Shown: positions 5,881 to 8,019 of the stretch, piece after piece | How the letters are laid out: each line of letters starts with the position of its first letter | Position numbering within the stretch: the stretch's first letter is position 1 | Assembly (NCBI GenBank): GCA_003697065.1 | Contig: RFFY01000638.1 | Span: 1-8,019, forward strand | Direction of reading: 5' to 3' | DNA from: Actinomyces sp. | GTDB taxonomy: Bacteria > Actinomycetota > Acidimicrobiia > Acidimicrobiales > Aldehydirespiratoraceae | Length of the DNA: 8,019 bases | Program-made: the position numbers and the translations under genes | The notes under the pieces: generated by a model | Seen by the model: only the letters and a program-made list of their open reading frames with translations | Databases searched by the model: none | Told to the model about the DNA's origin: nothing

Positions 5881-6888
5881 TCAGCGGCGCCGAGCCAGGG
5901 CCGCCAGGCGGGCCACGAGCACCTCGAGCACCTGTTCGGGCGGTGCCGCGCTCTCGCCTCTCAGGTCCAGGTCGGCTCGGGCGCACAGGCGAACGGCCCG
6001 CATGATCCCGTCGTGGCCCAGGGTGCGGGCGGCGGCCGCCAGCTTGCGGGCCGGAAACCCCTTCACCCCCAGGATCTCCGCCACCTCCCGCTCGTCGCGG
6101 GCGTCGGCCCCGTCGAGGCGCAGGAGGCGGCCGTACCGACCGGCCAGGGCCGCCAGGATCTGGAAGGGATGACGCGAGGACAGCTGGCGGGTCAGCACCG
6201 CCAGGGCGCCCGCCACATCGCCGCGGTCGATGGCGTCGTCGAGCTCCCACGGCGCCACGCTTCCCGCCTCCCCCCCGTAGGTGGCGACGTCGTCGGCCGA
6301 CACGGCCGCGCCCTCGCCGAGCGCGCCCACCAGGGTGCGCACCAGCCCGACCACCCGGCCCCGCTCCTCGCCCACCAGCTCGACGACAGCCCGGGTGGCC
6401 GCGGCGTCGAAGCGCAGTCCCGAGGCGGTCAGCTGGTCGCGGATCCACGACTCGGCGTCCCGACCCCGGGTGGGCGGGTCGACCCGCTCGATGCGCCCGC
6501 CGGCCTCGACCGCCGCCGCCAGGGTGCGCGGGACCGCGGGGAGGCGGTCCTGGCGCGGCTCGGCTCCCCGCTCCCACACCAGAACCAGGTCGGTCGTCTC
6601 GAGGGGATCGGTCACGGCCTCGACGAGGGGGGCGACGGCGTCCTTGCGGCCGAAGCGACCCAGATGACGGGCCACGACGACACGACGCTCGGTGAGGAAG
6701 GGCGGGGTACGGGCGGCGACGAGCAGGGGGCCGGGATCCCAGTCACCGCCCTCGGTCCGGTAGTCGGACTCGTCGAGTTCCTCGAGGGCGAGGGAGCGGT
6801 CGGCGTCGCCCAGCAGCTCCTCGACGGTGGCACCGATGCGCTCCCCCAACACGACGGGGTCGTCACCGACGAGCAACACGACCGTCAC
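5881..6888 (-). CDS. holA: DNA polymerase III delta subunit
   Basis: Delta is the clamp-loader subunit that opens the beta sliding clamp during chromosome replication. The 335 residues fit the family. The N-terminal part begins VTVVLLVGDDPVVLGERIGA (1-20) and includes ARTPPFLTERRVVVARHLGRF (59-79), the region that corresponds to the beta-interacting part of the family. The C-terminal collar domain carries SSRHPFQILAALAGRYGRLL (237-256) and EILGVKGFPARKLAAAARTL (271-290), both typical of bacterial delta. As expected for delta, no Walker A motif is present. The start is GTG at 6888: it overlaps the folP stop as GTGA, and a strong GAGGTGA site (6893-6899) lies inside the last folP codons. The open frame continues upstream through folP, but that extension is antigenic to no known family and is another frame of folP. 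Convergent with rpsT. Confidence 0.9.
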   Translation of the reverse strand: MTVVLLVGDDPVVLGERIGATVEELLGDADRSLALEELDESDYRTEGGDWDPGPLLVAARTPPFLTERRVVVARHLGRFGRKDAVAPLVEAVTDPLETTDLVLVWERGAEPRQDRLPAVPRTLAAAVEAGGRIERVDPPTRGRDAESWIRDQLTASGLRFDAAATRAVVELVGEERGRVVGLVRTLVGALGEGAAVSADDVATYGGEAGSVAPWELDDAIDRGDVAGALAVLTRQLSSRHPFQILAALAGRYGRLLRLDGADARDEREVAEILGVKGFPARKLAAAARTLGHDGIMRAVRLCARADLDLRGESAAPPEQVLEVLVARLAALARRR

Positions 6889-7793
6889 GAGGTCACCTCG
6901 ACGCCATCGTCGGCGACCCCGGTCCGCGTGAGCGGGGCGCCGAGCGGCGGGTCGTCGCCGGCCCGCACGGCGAGGAGGGCCGCCGTCAGATCGGCGACCC
7001 GGCGGGCCGCCTTCACGTCGTGGACCCGCAGCACCCGGCACCCGAGGACGAGGCCGAGGGCGTGGGCCCCGATGGTGGCGGCGGCCCGGGCGTCGACATC
7101 GACCCCACCCAGCAGTTCGCCGAGGAAGCCCTTGTTCGAGGCGGACAGCAGCACGGGGCAGGCGAGCGACACCAGGTCGTCGGAGTGGCGCAGCAGCTCG
7201 AGCGACATGGCCGGCGTCTTGCCGAGGTCGAGGCCGGCATCGACGATGATGCGCTCGGCGCCGATCCCCCGGGCCCGGGCGGCCTCGACCCGCCGGGCCA
7301 GGAAGGCGACCACCTCGGCGCGGACGTCGTCGTAGGCGGGCTCGGGGTCGTGGATGCGGGGCCCGAGACGCACGTGGGTGGCGACGACGGTGGCGCCGTG
7401 GCGGGCGGCCACGTCGAGATAGGCGGGGTCGGCGAAGCCGCTGATGTCGTTGGCGACGACGGCGCCGGCCCGGCACGCCTCGTCGAGCACCACGGCCCGG
7501 AAGGTGTCGACCGACACCGGCACGTCGAAGCGGGAGGTCACCGCCGCCACGGCCGGGACCACCCGTTCGATCTCCTCGTCGGGGGTGACCTCGATCCCCG
7601 GTGCCGCCCGCACCCCGCCGACGTCGACGAGGTCGGCGCCCTCGTCGACGAGGCGTTCCACGTGACGGCAGAAGGCGTCGAAGTCGTAGTGGCGCCCCCG
7701 GTCGTAGAAGGAGTCGGGGGTGCGGTTGGCGATACCCATCACGAGGGCCCGGTGGGTGACGTCGTGCACGACGGAACCGAGTGCGAGGCGCAT
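6885..7793 (-). CDS. folP: Dihydropteroate synthase homologue, FolP2-type
   Basis: True dihydropteroate synthase joins 6-hydroxymethyl-dihydropterin pyrophosphate and p-aminobenzoate in folate synthesis. This 302-residue protein has the TIM-barrel pterin-binding layout: MGIANRTPDSFYDRG (19-33), VDVGGVRAAPG (56-66), VSVDTFRA (93-100), NDISG (115-119), VDAGLDLGKT (184-193), SASNKGFLGELLG (217-229) and RVLRVHDVKAARR (253-265). Several pterin-site residues are kept (D96, N115, D185, K221, R256, H258). Two canonical motifs are altered: GGESTRPG reads GGVRAAPG, and the MHxxGxP loop reads THVRLGPR (139-146). NRTPDSFYD, GGV-A-PG and SNK are shared with mycobacterial FolP2 (Rv1207), which as I recall showed no synthase activity in vitro, so catalysis should not be assumed. 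The start is ATG at 7793, with AGGG (7802-7805) 8 bases upstream. It lies 10 bases after the previous gene and overlaps holA by 4 bases. This may be the only folP of the organism, or a paralogue. Confidence 0.88.
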   Translation of the reverse strand: MRLALGSVVHDVTHRALVMGIANRTPDSFYDRGRHYDFDAFCRHVERLVDEGADLVDVGGVRAAPGIEVTPDEEIERVVPAVAAVTSRFDVPVSVDTFRAVVLDEACRAGAVVANDISGFADPAYLDVAARHGATVVATHVRLGPRIHDPEPAYDDVRAEVVAFLARRVEAARARGIGAERIIVDAGLDLGKTPAMSLELLRHSDDLVSLACPVLLSASNKGFLGELLGGVDVDARAAATIGAHALGLVLGCRVLRVHDVKAARRVADLTAALLAVRAGDDPPLGAPLTRTGVADDGVEVTS

Positions 7794-7803
7794 CGACGCG
7801 ACC

Positions 7804-8019
7804 CTACCCGGCCTCCCCGGACCACCCCTCGCCCTCCGCGGCGACCACCGCCCCGTCCCCGGGCGGAGCGCCCGGCGGAGCCGGGACCCGTTCGACGTGG
7901 AGGCGGTCGGGGCCGACGCCGGCGACCGCCACCTCGACCCCGCCCACCCGGGGGCGCTCCCCCGCCACCGCCACCGTCGCCCCCGGCACCCGGTGGCGGG
8001 CCGGTGCCAGTACCGGCAC
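7804..8019 (-). CDS. Unidentified protein, C-terminal fragment (5' end outside the window)
   Basis: A minus-strand frame is open from the right edge to a TAG at 7804-7806, giving 71 visible residues. Third codon positions are almost all G or C, as in the neighbouring genes, which supports real coding. The visible part starts as a hydrophobic, valine-rich segment (VPGATVAVAGERPRVGGVEV, then LHVERV) that looks like beta-strands of a folded domain. It ends in a low-complexity Pro/Gly/Ala/Glu tail. The stop codon is embedded in the folP ribosome binding site (TAGGG) and the gap to folP is 10 bases, so it is very probably in the same operon. The GTG at the very edge is not evidence for a start. 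I do not recognise the family. comEC is a frequent neighbour of holA elsewhere, but nothing here identifies it. Confidence 0.6.
   Translation of the reverse strand: MPVLAPARHRVPGATVAVAGERPRVGGVEVAVAGVGPDRLHVERVPAPPGAPPGDGAVVAAEGEGWSGEAG

Noticed and set aside
5881..7476. A 531-residue version of HolA extended upstream through folP
   Set aside because: The added N-terminus is Arg/Pro-rich translation of folP in another frame. The GTG at 6888 has a strong ribosome binding site and yields a normal-length delta subunit.
7859..7875. Strong hairpin CCGGGCG-GAG-CGCCCGG
   Set aside because: It lies within the Pro/Gly-rich coding tail of the right-edge gene and is readily explained by GC-biased codons; no T-tract follows.
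1..8019. Searches by eye for tRNA or rRNA genes, CRISPR repeats, transposase genes, phage genes and toxin-antitoxin pairs
   Set aside because: None was found. All coding space is taken by housekeeping genes, a regulator and one unidentified fragment, with uniform base composition and no sign of recent transfer.

Overview
The window is very GC-rich, with GC-dominated third codon positions, GTG starts and tightly packed genes. The protein subfamilies point to Actinomycetota: a BldD-type regulator, a DnaJ2-type chaperone and a FolP2-type dihydropteroate synthase homologue. A deep-branching lineage such as Acidimicrobiia is possible, but I cannot confirm this without a search.

Layout, left to right. 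A BldD-like regulator runs off the left edge (minus strand). Next is a minus-strand block whose transcription order is lepA, hrcA, dnaJ, rsmE: elongation factor 4, heat-shock repressor, J-domain chaperone and 16S rRNA methyltransferase. rpsT (ribosomal protein S20) is on the plus strand and divergent from lepA. Then come holA (DNA polymerase III delta subunit) and folP, overlapping on the minus strand and convergent with rpsT. The 3' end of an unidentified minus-strand gene lies at the right edge. Every gene except rpsT is on the minus strand. No gap without a gene exceeds about 180 bases.

The order holA, rpsT, lepA, hrcA, dnaJ, rsmE is a widely conserved bacterial housekeeping neighbourhood for replication, ribosome and protein-folding functions. 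In this version hemW, grpE and dnaK are absent, and folP sits directly upstream of holA. Genes are coupled by overlapping stop and start codons: GTGA at dnaJ/rsmE, TGATG at hrcA/dnaJ, GTGA at folP/holA. The stop codon of the right-edge gene also lies inside the folP ribosome binding site.

I see no undescribed system, mobile element, CRISPR array or RNA gene. The points worth a second look are a preserved cyclic-di-GMP signature in the BldD-like protein, a FolP homologue with a rewritten substrate loop, an hrcA-dnaJ operon with no recognisable CIRCE operator, and dyad sequences in the two main promoter regions.
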